Positions 37,553 through 46,110 of a stretch of 64,000 nucleotides of DNA are shown piece after piece (the first letter of the stretch is position 1; the number at the start of each line of letters is the position of its first letter). The notes beneath the pieces were generated by a model that was not told the DNA's origin, did not search any database, and saw only the letters and a program-made list of their open reading frames with translations. Source of the DNA: an uncultured Akkermansia sp. (GTDB lineage: Bacteria; Verrucomicrobiota; Verrucomicrobiia; Verrucomicrobiales; Akkermansiaceae). Made by a program: the position numbers and the translations under genes. The DNA lies in contig CALXRG010000010.1 of assembly GCA_944390825.1 (NCBI GenBank), positions 1-64,000 on the forward strand. The letters run 5' to 3'.

Positions 37553-38662
37553 TTATAAGGGAAGAGCTCCTTCGGGAGCCTGCCAAATCTCATCGGGGAC
37601 AGGCATCGTATCGGTAGACGGGGCGGGAGGCGTTTTGGCAGCCGCCTCAGTGTCAACCACAGGAGAGCCTCCGCCGATCTCATAGCGCTCGCCGTTGATG
37701 ATGATTACCCCTCTTGATTTTCGCGTCTTGCCGGTTGATTTGCCTTTGCCTGAAGCCGGTTTGGGGTTGGTTTGAGATTGAGCTGTGACAGGGGTACCAT
37801 CGGCTTTGGAAAAGTCGCTCATATCTACCAGATCTACCAGCCCGAACGCATAGAGGAAAATCTGCGGGAGGTTGTCACGCACCAGTTCATTGAGCGGGTA
37901 GGAGACTTGACCCTCGGGAGAACGCAGGACGATGCGCTTGCCCCGGGCGTTGTTTTCAATGCGGTAGATGGTCGCGTTGTTGAATCTCTTGCCGGTGGTA
38001 GTGGCGACATCACCAAGAGGCAGCCCGGGCAGCAGGCTTAAGGCGACAGCGCGGGCTTCTTTGTCGGCTTGGCGGATTTCGTGTTGCACGCCTAAAGCCT
38101 GGGTTTTGAGTTCTGCAATGCGGTTTTCACCCTGTTTGAACTGCTCCTCGAGGGAAGCAAGTTTGGCATCGAGTGCAGCGAGCTTCTCGCGCATGGCCAG
38201 CTGGACCTCGGCGTGGTGGGATTGGCTGATGAGTTCATCATATCGCTGGCTCAGCTGGTCATTCTCCTCCAAAGCGAGCTCCATGGGAGTGGGCACGCGG
38301 AATTTGGGGAGCTCCCGGTGCAGGTAGTAGGCCGAATAACCGAGGACGGCCAGGAGGATCAACACCAGCAGCGTGTCAAAAATTACGGAGCCGACGGTCG
38401 TGCGGCGTCTTCCGGGCTGGGTGGGCTTGCCAGCAGGGACCGCCTCTGAGGTCTCGCTTTTGTGAAGCCCTTCGGCCTGTTCCTGATTGGCAGGGGCGCT
38501 GGAAGCAGCTTGGCCCGCGGCGCCGGGGGCCGCGGCAACGGACGCTTGGGAGCCGGCAGCCATCGCGGGCTCCTTTCCGACTGATTGCCCTGCTTGGCCA
38601 GAGGCTGCCGCCCGGGGCTGCTGCCCGGCTTCCTGGGGAGTGGGGGATGATTCGTTGCTCAT
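37553..38662 (-). CDS. Membrane-anchored coiled-coil protein, unknown function
   Basis: A 369-residue protein not recognised. The first 85 residues are Ala/Gln/Pro-rich. One membrane helix (VIFDTLLVLILLAVLGYSAYYL, about 93-114) is followed by a long coiled coil (ENDQLSQRYDELISQ to LKTQALG), a small folded region with a NNATIYRIENNARGKRIVLRSPEG pattern, and a C-terminal RGVIIINGERYEIGGGSP. Topology would put the coiled coil in the periplasm. Its start overlaps by 4 bp the end of a coiled-coil lipoprotein gene, so the two probably work together in the envelope. Confidence 0.7.
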   Translation of the reverse strand: MSNESSPTPQEAGQQPRAAASGQAGQSVGKEPAMAAGSQASVAAAPGAAGQAASSAPANQEQAEGLHKSETSEAVPAGKPTQPGRRRTTVGSVIFDTLLVLILLAVLGYSAYYLHRELPKFRVPTPMELALEENDQLSQRYDELISQSHHAEVQLAMREKLAALDAKLASLEEQFKQGENRIAELKTQALGVQHEIRQADKEARAVALSLLPGLPLGDVATTTGKRFNNATIYRIENNARGKRIVLRSPEGQVSYPLNELVRDNLPQIFLYAFGLVDLVDMSDFSKADGTPVTAQSQTNPKPASGKGKSTGKTRKSRGVIIINGERYEIGGGSPVVDTEAAAKTPPAPSTDTMPVPDEIWQAPEGALPL

Positions 38663-39030
38663 GAACGTGAGGGCTGGTTGGCGATGGTATTTTGCATCTC
38701 GCTGAACGTGTCGCGGAAAGCCGAGAGACGATCCCGAAGCCGCAGCAGATTGACGTTGGCCTCGTGAACAGCATCCTGTTGCTTGGTCAGGTTCCGCTGC
38801 ATATCCGCTACTTGCTGCTGGCGTGTTTTGATATCGTCCTCCAGGTTAGGGGTATCCTCACCGGCGCGACGGAGCATAGTTTCCATCTCGGTGATTTCTG
38901 TCTTGAGTCGTTCGTTGAGAGTTTGAAGCTCTTCGAGCCGTTGGGGATCCGTGGCCTGTGGTTTGCAGCCGGCACTGAGACAGAGCAAAAGCCCGATACC
39001 CGGCAAGAAGACGTTAGGTAAAATTTTCAC
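38659..39030 (-). CDS. Coiled-coil lipoprotein
   Basis: A 123-residue protein starting at a GTG (39028-39030) with a lipoprotein signal, LPGIGLLLCLSAGC. The mature part is almost one continuous coiled coil rich in Leu, Glu, Gln and Arg (RLEELQTLNERLKTEITEMETMLRR). A weak leaderless-type promoter (TTGACG, 17 bp, GAATAT, 6 bases) precedes the GTG; an ATG at 39069 is an alternative. It overlaps the next gene by 4 bp. No specific family recognised. Confidence 0.7.
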   Translation of the reverse strand: MKILPNVFLPGIGLLLCLSAGCKPQATDPQRLEELQTLNERLKTEITEMETMLRRAGEDTPNLEDDIKTRQQQVADMQRNLTKQQDAVHEANVNLLRLRDRLSAFRDTFSEMQNTIANQPSRS

Positions 39031-39257
39031 GCGACAATATTCCCTTATTTGAAGGCCTTCGTCAAGCACGGAATTCGTCAGGCTTCGATTCGGAACAGGG
39101 CGTACGGTGCTTCCTCGGATGCTTTCTGTTCCGGCTTATCCCTGCTCGGCTCTGACAAAGACGCCTCCGCTCATGGCGTGAAGAATGGCGTGAAATGACA
39201 AGCGGCACTCAGAATCAAAAGCCGTACCCGGCTCATGAGACGGGTACGGCGTGAAGA

Positions 39258-39329
39258 TAGCCCCGGCGGGAATCGAACCCACATCGAAGGTACCGGAAAC
39301 CTTTGTCCTATCCATTGAACGACGGAGCC
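39258..39329 (-). tRNA. tRNA-Arg (anticodon CCG)
   Basis: A 72-nt cloverleaf on the minus strand. The acceptor is GGCTCCG with CGGGGCT, containing two G-T pairs, discriminator A. The anticodon arm is AAGGT-TTCCGGT-ACCTT, reading CCG. The T-arm carries GTTCGATTC. CCA is not encoded. It would read CGG codons. Confidence 0.93.
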
Positions 39330-39342
39330 GCAAAGCACGGGC

Positions 39343-39371
39343 AGGTTAGCACAAATGTGTGGATCAGTCAA
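39343..39371 (-). promoter_or_regulatory. tRNA-Arg promoter
   Basis: On the minus strand TTGACT (39366-39371), 17-bp spacer, TAACCT (39343-39348), 13 bp upstream of the tRNA. Confidence 0.8.
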
Positions 39372-39522
39372 GCCGTAATTTGCAGGTTATCCTCGAGCAG
39401 CGCATCTTATTATTTGACTATGTGAGAGGAAAAGAAATACATCGGCATGAAGTCTATGGCGGAGAATGCACACAAGGTGTGTCATACGGTGGTCCTTTGC
39501 TCAAAACGTTCCAAAAGCTTTC

Positions 39523-39550
39523 TTGACATTTCAGAAGGGATTGTTAAAAT
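39523..39550 (+). promoter_or_regulatory. skp promoter
   Basis: TTGACA (39523-39528), 16-bp spacer, TAAAAT (39545-39550), with a leader of about 20 nt to the ATG at 39578. The upstream stretch 39372-39522 shows no gene. Confidence 0.85.
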
Positions 39551-39577
39551 GAGCACCGTCATACGTACATACACACC

Positions 39578-40255
39578 ATGAAGTTCCCGATTATTACGAC
39601 CGCTGCACTTTCCCTGTGCGCCATTGCCACGTCCGTTCAAGCTGAGATCAAGGTTGCTTCTGTCAACGTGGTGGAGACCTATACCATGTTCTACAAGCGC
39701 TTCAATACGGAGGAGGAGTTGCAGAAGCAGGCTGCCACCATCCGCGACGAACTTAAGGAGCGCCAGGATAAGCTCCAGAATCTCCAGGAGGAGGCTAAGG
39801 CTATTGCCGCTCAGAATGACCCGAGTCTCTCGGAGGCGAAGGTGAGCAAACTGCGTGAGGAGTACAACCGCAAGGTCAACCAGCTCCAGGCGATGAACAA
39901 TGAGTTCCAGGATTTTGCCAAGCGCAGGGAAGTAGCATTCAATACGTTCAGGGAGAACCAGATGCGCCTGCTTTTCCAGGACATTCAGAAGGCTCTGAAG
40001 GAGGTTTCGGAGAAGGGCAATTATGACCTTGTCATTAATTCTGGGGCAGTTTCGCCGCAGAGCGGCTTCAATGCGCTCACGGAGGTGTTCCCCTATGTGA
40101 AGAGCTCTCTGGATATTACCCCCGAGGTGATCAAAATCCTCAATGCTGACGCTCCCGAAGGATTTAATCCTGAGGCCGAACTCAAGAAGGCCGCCGAGGC
40201 TGCTCAGCAGGCTGCCCAACAGGCTGCCGGCCAAGCAAGCCCCGCAGCGAACTGA
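39578..40255 (+). CDS. OmpH/Skp-family periplasmic chaperone
   Basis: A 225-residue protein with a signal peptide (MKFPIITTAALSLCAIATSVQA). The OmpH pattern is seen: KVASVNVVETY strand, then long charged helices (EEELQKQAATIRDELKERQDKLQ to FQDIQKALKEVSEKGNYDLVIN). It is longer than E. coli Skp (161 residues), with a C-terminal Ala/Gln-rich tail. It probably holds unfolded outer-membrane proteins. lpxD follows by 46 bp, the classic skp-lpxD order. Confidence 0.9.
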   Translation: MKFPIITTAALSLCAIATSVQAEIKVASVNVVETYTMFYKRFNTEEELQKQAATIRDELKERQDKLQNLQEEAKAIAAQNDPSLSEAKVSKLREEYNRKVNQLQAMNNEFQDFAKRREVAFNTFRENQMRLLFQDIQKALKEVSEKGNYDLVINSGAVSPQSGFNALTEVFPYVKSSLDITPEVIKILNADAPEGFNPEAELKKAAEAAQQAAQQAAGQASPAAN

Positions 40256-40301
40256 AAAAATTAACGCTCCTTATCCCCCCCGCCTTGCGTGAGTCTCTCC
40301 C

Positions 40302-41381
40302 ATGAATCTGACCATCAATGACGTTCTCAGGCTGACCGGGGGCAAGCTTCTCGTTCCTGCAACTCCGGAGGTGCAAATCTCCGGAGTTGCTACGCTCGCA
40401 GAAGCTCGCTCCGGTGAGGTTTCCTTCCTCGGCAACGAAAAGTACTACCATGATTTCCTGGCGACTCAAGCGTCGCTGGTTCTTGTGCCCCCTGGCTTGC
40501 CCCAGCATCCTGAGGGAGTGGCCCTCATCGAGGTAGAGAATCCTTCACTCGCATTCAACGCCCTTGTGGATCATTTTATGAAGTCGGCCAACGACTTTGT
40601 GCCAGGCGTCTCTCCCCAGGCTTGGGTTGATCAGACGGCCAAGTTGGATCCAACCAAGGTACGGGTGTCACCGGGCGCGGTGATTGAGGCGGGAGCAGTC
40701 ATCGGCGACGGCTCGGATATTGGGCCGGGCTGCGTCATTGGGAAAGGTGCCGTGCTGGGCAACGATTGCAAGCTTCATGCCCGTGTCGTCATACGGGAGC
40801 GTTGCATTCTGGGCAATCACGTTGTCATCCAGCCCGGAGCTGTTATCGGAGGTGACGGCTTTGGTTTCCTGCTTAACAAGGAGACCGGTCGCTACGAGAC
40901 GGTAGATCAGGTCGGCATTGTGGAAATCGGTGACAATGTTGACATCGGAGCCAATACCACCATTGACCGGGCCCGTTTTGGGCGGACGATTATCGGTGAA
41001 GGGTGCAAGATTGATAACCTGGTCATGATTGCACACAATGTGGAGATAGGCCCCCACACCGTTGTTGTTTCCCAAAGTGGCATTGCCGGCAGCACGAAAG
41101 TTGGCCGTTACGTGACCATTGCCGCGCAGGTAGGTATTGCCGGGCATTTGAACATCGGCGACCAAGCGATTCTCGCAGCCCGGACGGGCGTCATGAACGA
41201 TTTGGAAGGCGGAAAGGCCTACTGGGGCGCTCCTGCTGCTCCTTTCAAGGAGGCAAGCATGCAGTACGCCGCAATCCGGAAACTCCCCTCTGCCGTCAAA
41301 GAGCTTAATGCGCTCAAAAAACAGGCTGCCGAAATCAAGGCTCTTATCGAGCAGGCCATTGGGCAGACCTCCCAAGACTGA
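40302..41381 (+). CDS. lpxD: UDP-3-O-acyl-glucosamine N-acyltransferase LpxD
   Basis: A 359-residue LpxD, which adds the second acyl chain in lipid A synthesis. The N-terminal uridine-binding domain (VLRLTGGKLL to VSFLGNEKYY) is followed by left-handed beta-helix hexapeptide repeats (from VSPGAVIEAGAVIGDGSDIG), FGFLLN, and the catalytic His region MIAHNVEIGPHTVV. A C-terminal helix closes it. It confirms an LPS-bearing organism. A terminator follows. Confidence 0.96.
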   Translation: MNLTINDVLRLTGGKLLVPATPEVQISGVATLAEARSGEVSFLGNEKYYHDFLATQASLVLVPPGLPQHPEGVALIEVENPSLAFNALVDHFMKSANDFVPGVSPQAWVDQTAKLDPTKVRVSPGAVIEAGAVIGDGSDIGPGCVIGKGAVLGNDCKLHARVVIRERCILGNHVVIQPGAVIGGDGFGFLLNKETGRYETVDQVGIVEIGDNVDIGANTTIDRARFGRTIIGEGCKIDNLVMIAHNVEIGPHTVVVSQSGIAGSTKVGRYVTIAAQVGIAGHLNIGDQAILAARTGVMNDLEGGKAYWGAPAAPFKEASMQYAAIRKLPSAVKELNALKKQAAEIKALIEQAIGQTSQD

Positions 41382-41425
41382 GCGTCCCATCGCCAGGGTA
41401 AACCTGCCCTGCTGTTTTCTCTGGG

Positions 41426-41462
41426 CACCTGCCGCGCTGCTTTGTGCGCCGGCAGGTGTTTT
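41426..41462 (+). terminator. Terminator after lpxD
   Basis: CACCTGCC (41426-41433) pairs with GGCAGGTG (41451-41458), with further partial pairing inside, followed by TTTT. Confidence 0.8.
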
Positions 41463-41536
41463 CTGTGTGGTGGTAGTGCGTGATGCAACGAACGGTGCAG
41501 CCGTGGCAGTGCGCCCGGCGGCGGCGTTGCAATTGA

Positions 41537-42019
41537 TTACTTATGAGGCGAAAAGGAGATGGCCATGATAAATGCTGCATCCGGGATGTCATGACCATCC
41601 TCTGCCTGCATGGATATCGCGCCGGTTTCGTCCGTTGAAACGCTGGCCATTCCCGGGAAGAGCCTCAGCAAGGGCAGAAGCTCCGAGACCTGAGTGATTT
41701 TCTCCAACCACTGCTGCATGGCGGTGTCCACCCGGCGCTGGAGGGGAGCCCGATCATAGGCATCTGCCCACTTGCGCAGTTCTTTTCCGGAGTAGGACGA
41801 CAAGCCGTCAGCAGTCAGTTGCCTGGCAAGAACACCTGCGGGTATGAGCTCGCAAAGAATGTCAGCATCATGCAGGTATCCGGCCTTTACTTCGCCACTT
41901 TTTGTCATGATAACAGCGTCACAGGGAGACATGGAATTAAGCTCGATGATGGCTTGGGTCAGCGCATCCTGACCAATTTCAAACGCAGGATGCCTTACCG
42001 CAGAATAATCAATTTTCAT
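41537..42019 (-). CDS. Hypothetical protein
   Basis: A 160-residue protein not recognised. It is probably cytoplasmic, alpha-helical in the middle (GKELRKWADAYDRAPLQRRVDTAMQQWLEKI), and has no signal peptide or metal motif. It is judged real because a promoter with consensus-like -10 ends 7 bases before the ATG at 42019, the same layout as at many known genes here. It is divergent from the thioredoxin-fold gene. Confidence 0.6.
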   Translation of the reverse strand: MKIDYSAVRHPAFEIGQDALTQAIIELNSMSPCDAVIMTKSGEVKAGYLHDADILCELIPAGVLARQLTADGLSSYSGKELRKWADAYDRAPLQRRVDTAMQQWLEKITQVSELLPLLRLFPGMASVSTDETGAISMQAEDGHDIPDAAFIMAISFSPHK

Positions 42020-42026
42020 AGGGGGG

Positions 42027-42055
42027 AGTATATGTTGCAGGGGCCTGTACCGCAA
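42027..42055 (-). promoter_or_regulatory. Promoter of hypothetical gene, leaderless type
   Basis: On the minus strand TTGCGG (42050-42055), 17-bp spacer, TATACT (42027-42032), then 7 bases to the ATG at 42019. Confidence 0.65.
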
Positions 42056-42185
42056 GACATTTTCCAGACGACGTGCGAATTTTTCGGGTGGCAGGTGACA
42101 TCCCCTACAGAGTTCCTGCACTTTTGCAGTTTTACAGCCGCCGCAAACCTGCTTTCCCAGCCTGAGGCGATGCCAGCTTTTGCGC

Positions 42186-42214
42186 TTGCTATGGAGTCAT
42201 CCCCTGCCTATAAT
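42186..42214 (+). promoter_or_regulatory. Thioredoxin-fold gene promoter, leaderless type
   Basis: TTGCTA (42186-42191), 17-bp spacer, TATAAT (42209-42214), then GCCCGC and the ATG at 42221. This is the clearest case of the leaderless layout. Confidence 0.85.
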
Positions 42215-42220
42215 GCCCGC

Positions 42221-43726
42221 ATGAAGAGTCGCTATGCTTACGCGCTGTGTGCACTGCTTGCTGCAGCATCCTCCATGCCTGCGGCAGCCACGGAGGATGC
42301 CATGAAGGCTGCCCTGGGCCACTGGGAGCAGGAAATGGCCGAGTACCGGGCAGCATTGAGCAGCGCCCAGTCGGATGAAGCCAGGTCGGAGATCAAGGCG
42401 CCCGATGGCAAGGGCGTCGGTAAAGAACTTTGGAAAGCAATTTCCGGTAAAACAGGAACGCGCAAAAAAGTGATTCAGGGGACCAAGGGCCCCGCTCTGG
42501 AGAGTGTGGAGGAACGCGTGCTGACGGTGCCGACGTATGAGTTCGAGGAAAAATGGGCGGCTCCGGCCGTGGTGTGGTTCCTGGAAAGGCCTCAGGTGCT
42601 GGTGGAGGTTTTCGAGGGGAAACCCTCCCGGCTGGCGGGTATCGTGGAGGCTCTATGGGACGCAGTGCAGGAAAAACACTATGACAGTCCCCTGATGGCC
42701 AGGATATGCCACCTGATTGCGGCCAAGCCGGATGTACAGCGCTACGAAATGCTCAAGAAAATCTACCTGAGGAATACCGACAGCAATGCTCGGGGCTGCG
42801 CAGCCATGGGGATGAGTATCATGCTCGGTAATCCCATGGTATCGAGTGCAGAAGGCAGCGATGCCATGGCTATGAACAAGCGGCTCTATTATCTGAAGCA
42901 GGCGCTGACTCTCACGGATGATAATACGGCCTTCGGCGATATTTCCCTGAGCGAGGCTGCCAGCAATCAGACCTACATCATACGCCACCTCACGAAGGGG
43001 CAGACGCCTCCCCTAGTTACGATGAGTACGGTGGATGGGCAGAAGGCATCGTTTCCGGTGAAGGGTGTTCCTTCGGTCTTGTTTTTCTGGCATCCGTCCG
43101 AGCAGATTGGTACAGATATTGTTGCAAAGCATCAGAGCCTCAAGAAACAGTTCCCCTCTCTTCAGTTCCTGCCGGTTACGGCGCATCCCCTCGATGACCA
43201 GCTCTTCCGGGAAGATCTCAAGACCCTTGGTATTCCTTTCACCTATGTGGATGACGAGCAGGGAAGCATATCTCTTGCCTACCGGGTTTCCATGCTGCCA
43301 CTGGCAGTTTTCGCAGATGCGCGGGGCGATATTTTGTACATCGGGTATCCCGATATCAAGTTGCAGACCGCACTGGATTCTTATTTCCGGAGTCTCCCGG
43401 CCAGCCACACTTCGACCGGAAGCGCCAATGTTGGCAGTGGCGGTCAGGAGGAGGTGCTGATTCAGCCCGGCTCCCGACCATCCGCTTTGCCAGCCCACCC
43501 GCAATCGTCTCAACCCTCATCTGTCCAATCCGGAGAAACCAGCGAGCCGGCCCCGGCAGGTGCCGCCTCTCCTGCTCCTGCCGGAACCGACAGCACTGAC
43601 GCAGTGGGGACAGAGGCTGCACCGCAGGCGGGCGCGGCCCCTCAGTCACCTCCTGCGGAGCAGTCAACAGAAGGCAACAGCGGAGCCGATGCTCCTCCCC
43701 CGTTGCGGCCGATGCCTTCTTTCTAG
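42221..43726 (+). CDS. Exported thioredoxin-fold protein without CxxC
   Basis: A 501-residue protein with signal peptide (MKSRYAYALCALLAAASSMPAAA). A helical N-terminal part is followed near residue 260 by a TlpA/AhpC-type thioredoxin fold: FPVKGVPSVLFFWHPSEQIG, LQFLPVTAHPLD, GIPFTYVDDEQGSISLAYRVSMLPLAVFADARGDI. The redox CxxC position is HPSEQ, so no disulfide chemistry is expected, but the cis-Pro loop is kept. The last 100 residues are Pro/Ser/Ala-rich and probably disordered. A longer upstream frame from 41819 is rejected because the promoter ends 6 bases before this ATG. Confidence 0.75.
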   Translation: MKSRYAYALCALLAAASSMPAAATEDAMKAALGHWEQEMAEYRAALSSAQSDEARSEIKAPDGKGVGKELWKAISGKTGTRKKVIQGTKGPALESVEERVLTVPTYEFEEKWAAPAVVWFLERPQVLVEVFEGKPSRLAGIVEALWDAVQEKHYDSPLMARICHLIAAKPDVQRYEMLKKIYLRNTDSNARGCAAMGMSIMLGNPMVSSAEGSDAMAMNKRLYYLKQALTLTDDNTAFGDISLSEAASNQTYIIRHLTKGQTPPLVTMSTVDGQKASFPVKGVPSVLFFWHPSEQIGTDIVAKHQSLKKQFPSLQFLPVTAHPLDDQLFREDLKTLGIPFTYVDDEQGSISLAYRVSMLPLAVFADARGDILYIGYPDIKLQTALDSYFRSLPASHTSTGSANVGSGGQEEVLIQPGSRPSALPAHPQSSQPSSVQSGETSEPAPAGAASPAPAGTDSTDAVGTEAAPQAGAAPQSPPAEQSTEGNSGADAPPPLRPMPSF

Positions 43727-43780
43727 GCGCAGAGGTGTATGGGTTGCCCCTGCAAAAGATCTTCGTGTCTTCCCCTGCTC

Positions 43781-43824
43781 TTCTTCACGCGGGCACGGGT
43801 ACTTCTTCACGTGGGCACGGGTAA
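43781..43824. repeat. 22-bp tandem duplication
   Basis: Two copies (43781-43802, 43803-43824) with two mismatches, core GGGCACGGGTA. It lies between the thioredoxin-fold gene and dapA. Confidence 0.8.
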
Positions 43825-43866
43825 CTTCCGACGTGAGCAGGGGCGCGGGGATGCCCCAAAAAAGGC

Positions 43867-43894
43867 GTGACAAAACCGCCCGATATGCTAGAAT
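43867..43894 (+). promoter_or_regulatory. dapA promoter
   Basis: GTGACA (43867-43872), 16-bp spacer, TAGAAT (43889-43894), 11 bases before the ATG at 43906, so the leader is only a few bases. Confidence 0.75.
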
Positions 43895-43905
43895 ACAGCC
43901 GAGCT

Positions 43906-44787
43906 ATGAAATACCAAGGACTCTACACCGCTATTGTGACACCTTTCCGCAACGGAGAAGTCGATGTTGATGCATTCAAAGCGCTGGTAGAAGCACAAAT
44001 CAAAGGCGGCGTGACCGGTATCGTGCCCGTAGGCACCACGGGAGAATCACCTACGCTGAGTCATGCGGAACACATGGAAGTGATCCGCCTCGCTATTGAA
44101 TTTGCTGCTGGTCGCTGCCAGGTGATCGCAGGCACTGGTTCCAATTCCACGAGTGAGGCCATTGCAATGACTCGTGAAGCCGCCGCCATGGGCGCTGACG
44201 GCACCTTGCAGGTTTGCCCGTACTACAACAAGCCCAGTCAGGAGGGGCTCTACCAGCATTTCAAAGCCATCGCAGAGTGCTCCGATCTCCCGGTGATCCT
44301 CTACAGCATCCCCGGGCGAAGCGGCGTAGAAATTGCTGTTGATACGGTTGTGCGACTGGCCCGGGATTGCCCGACGGTCGTCGCCATCAAAGAGGCCGGT
44401 GGCAGCGTGGAGCGCGTCAACCAGCTGGTACAGGCATTGCCCTCTGACTTTGCCGTTCTGAGTGGCGATGACGGCCTGACGGTGCCTTTCATCTCGTGCG
44501 GCGCCGTAGGCCTCGTGTCCGTCACAGCCAACGTAGCTCCGGCTCAAATGAAAGAGCTCGTCGATGCAGCACTCGCCGGCGATGGCCACCGTGCCCAAGC
44601 CCTGCAGAAAAAGTATTACCCCCTGATGAAGGGCCTGATGAGCATGGATGTGAACCCTGTGCCTATCAAAGCAGCATTGGCATTGCGCGGCGATATGAGC
44701 TGGGAGCTGCGTCTTCCTCTTGCGCCGCTGGCTGAGGAAAAACGAGGCAAACTCGCTGAGCTGCTTCGCAGCTTTGACCTTCTGTAA
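43906..44787 (+). CDS. dapA: 4-hydroxy-tetrahydrodipicolinate synthase DapA
   Basis: A 293-residue DapA, condensing pyruvate with aspartate semialdehyde for lysine and peptidoglycan. It has GTTGESPTL (43-51), Y133 in LYSIPGR, and the Schiff-base K162 in VAIKEAGG. The start MKYQGLYTAIVTPF is standard; a longer frame begins inside the -35. dapB follows from its own promoter. Confidence 0.97.
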   Translation: MKYQGLYTAIVTPFRNGEVDVDAFKALVEAQIKGGVTGIVPVGTTGESPTLSHAEHMEVIRLAIEFAAGRCQVIAGTGSNSTSEAIAMTREAAAMGADGTLQVCPYYNKPSQEGLYQHFKAIAECSDLPVILYSIPGRSGVEIAVDTVVRLARDCPTVVAIKEAGGSVERVNQLVQALPSDFAVLSGDDGLTVPFISCGAVGLVSVTANVAPAQMKELVDAALAGDGHRAQALQKKYYPLMKGLMSMDVNPVPIKAALALRGDMSWELRLPLAPLAEEKRGKLAELLRSFDLL

Positions 44788-44796
44788 CTCCCGGGT

Positions 44797-44825
44797 TTGC
44801 GATCATTCCGCTTTGCACTCACAAT
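44797..44825 (+). promoter_or_regulatory. dapB promoter
   Basis: TTGCGA (44797-44802), 17-bp spacer, CACAAT (44820-44825), 11 bases before the ATG at 44837. Confidence 0.5.
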
Positions 44826-44836
44826 ACAGTCGATTG

Positions 44837-45571
44837 ATGATGAATATTCTAGTTACCGGTATATCTGGCCGGATGGGCCAGGCCGTCAGGCAGGCCGTTG
44901 AGATGAATGCTCAGACTACCCTCACCTCGACGCATGACGTAGGGCAGGACGTTGCAGCCGCTATGAAGCAGGCGGACTGTGCAATCGATTTTTCCTTTCA
45001 CGGCTTTACTCCCGAGCTGCTGGCTGTAGCCGTAGCGCAGGGGAAACCCCTCGTGATCGGCACCACGGGACACACCCCTGAGGAAAAGGCAGCCATCACC
45101 GAAGCGTCAAGGCAAATCCCTATCGTGTTCGCATCGAACTACTCTGTGGGGGTCAACACGCTATTCTGGCTCACGCGCAAAGCGGCCCGCATCCTCCGGG
45201 ATTACGACATTGAAATCGTCGAAATGCACCACCACCACAAACTGGATGCCCCCAGCGGCACCGCCCGTACCCTTTGCCAGATCGTATGCGAGGAAACGGG
45301 TATGGATGAAGATAAGGATGTGATGCACGGAAGAGAAGGTCTGGTCGGGGCCCGCCCCCAACGGCAGATCGGTATGCACTCCCTGCGTGGAGGCGATGTA
45401 GTGGGCGATCACACGGTAATCTTCGCTACCGAGGGCGAGCGTGTCGAGCTCACGCACAAGGCGTCCAGCCGCATGACTTTCGCCAGCGGAGCTGTCAGAG
45501 CAGCCCTTTGGCTGCAGGACAAGCCGGCAGGTCTGTATACGATGCAAGACGTGCTGGGCTTTACCGACTGA
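44837..45571 (+). CDS. dapB: 4-hydroxy-tetrahydrodipicolinate reductase DapB
   Basis: A 244-residue DapB. The nucleotide-binding GISGRMGQAV is at the N-terminus, GTTGHTPEE in the middle, and the family signature EMHHHHKLDAPSGTA includes the catalytic His and Lys. ATG codons at 44837 and 44840 are adjacent and either may be used. It heads dapB-folK-panB, with 13-bp gaps between genes. Confidence 0.96.
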   Translation: MMNILVTGISGRMGQAVRQAVEMNAQTTLTSTHDVGQDVAAAMKQADCAIDFSFHGFTPELLAVAVAQGKPLVIGTTGHTPEEKAAITEASRQIPIVFASNYSVGVNTLFWLTRKAARILRDYDIEIVEMHHHHKLDAPSGTARTLCQIVCEETGMDEDKDVMHGREGLVGARPQRQIGMHSLRGGDVVGDHTVIFATEGERVELTHKASSRMTFASGAVRAALWLQDKPAGLYTMQDVLGFTD

Positions 45572-45584
45572 GGAGCCTCAAAAC

Positions 45585-46097
45585 ATGCCCGGTACGGACA
45601 TTCACCTCGAGCGAGCCTACATTGCACTGGGTTCCAACGCCGGCAACAGACTCGAACTGCTCGAAAGCGCCTGCGATCTGCTAGCCGAGACCTTTGGTTC
45701 CCTGCGGCTCTCTCAGGTGTACGAGACGGAGCCCGTCGGCTGTCCAGAGGGCTCTCCACCCTTTTTGAACGCATGCGTCGGGGTGGAAACCAACATGAGT
45801 CCGCTCGAAATCCTGCATCGTTGTCAGGAAATTGAACAAGTGCTGGGAAGAAGGCGAAATGGGGTTTATGGCGCTCCCCGCACCTGCGATCTGGACCTCA
45901 TCTGTGTAGGGCAACAGCAGGTGAATACCTGCGAATTGATACTGCCCCACCCCCGCGCACATCTGCGAGCCTTCGTGCTGTACCCTCTGTGTGATATAGA
46001 CCCCATGCTCACCCTCCCCGGGCAAACGCAAACAGTTACCGAATTGAAGGAAAACCTGCCTGCGGACGGACCCGTGGTGACACCCTATCCCCTTTAA
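45585..46097 (+). CDS. folK: 6-hydroxymethyl-7,8-dihydropterin pyrophosphokinase FolK
   Basis: A 170-residue HPPK for folate synthesis. It shows AYIALGSNAGNRLELL, YETEPVG, FLNACVGVET, and the signature GAPRTCDLDLI with two metal-binding Asp. HPRAHLRAFVLYPL closes the active site. It lies 13 bp before panB, a common folate-pantothenate pairing. Confidence 0.95.
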   Translation: MPGTDIHLERAYIALGSNAGNRLELLESACDLLAETFGSLRLSQVYETEPVGCPEGSPPFLNACVGVETNMSPLEILHRCQEIEQVLGRRRNGVYGAPRTCDLDLICVGQQQVNTCELILPHPRAHLRAFVLYPLCDIDPMLTLPGQTQTVTELKENLPADGPVVTPYPL

Positions 46098-46110
46098 CAA
46101 TCCCATTGCG

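Noticed and set aside
41819..42220. N-terminal extension of the thioredoxin-fold gene
   Set aside because: The extension overlaps the divergent gene and its promoter; TTGCTA-17-TATAAT ends 6 bases before the ATG at 42221, which starts a good signal peptide.
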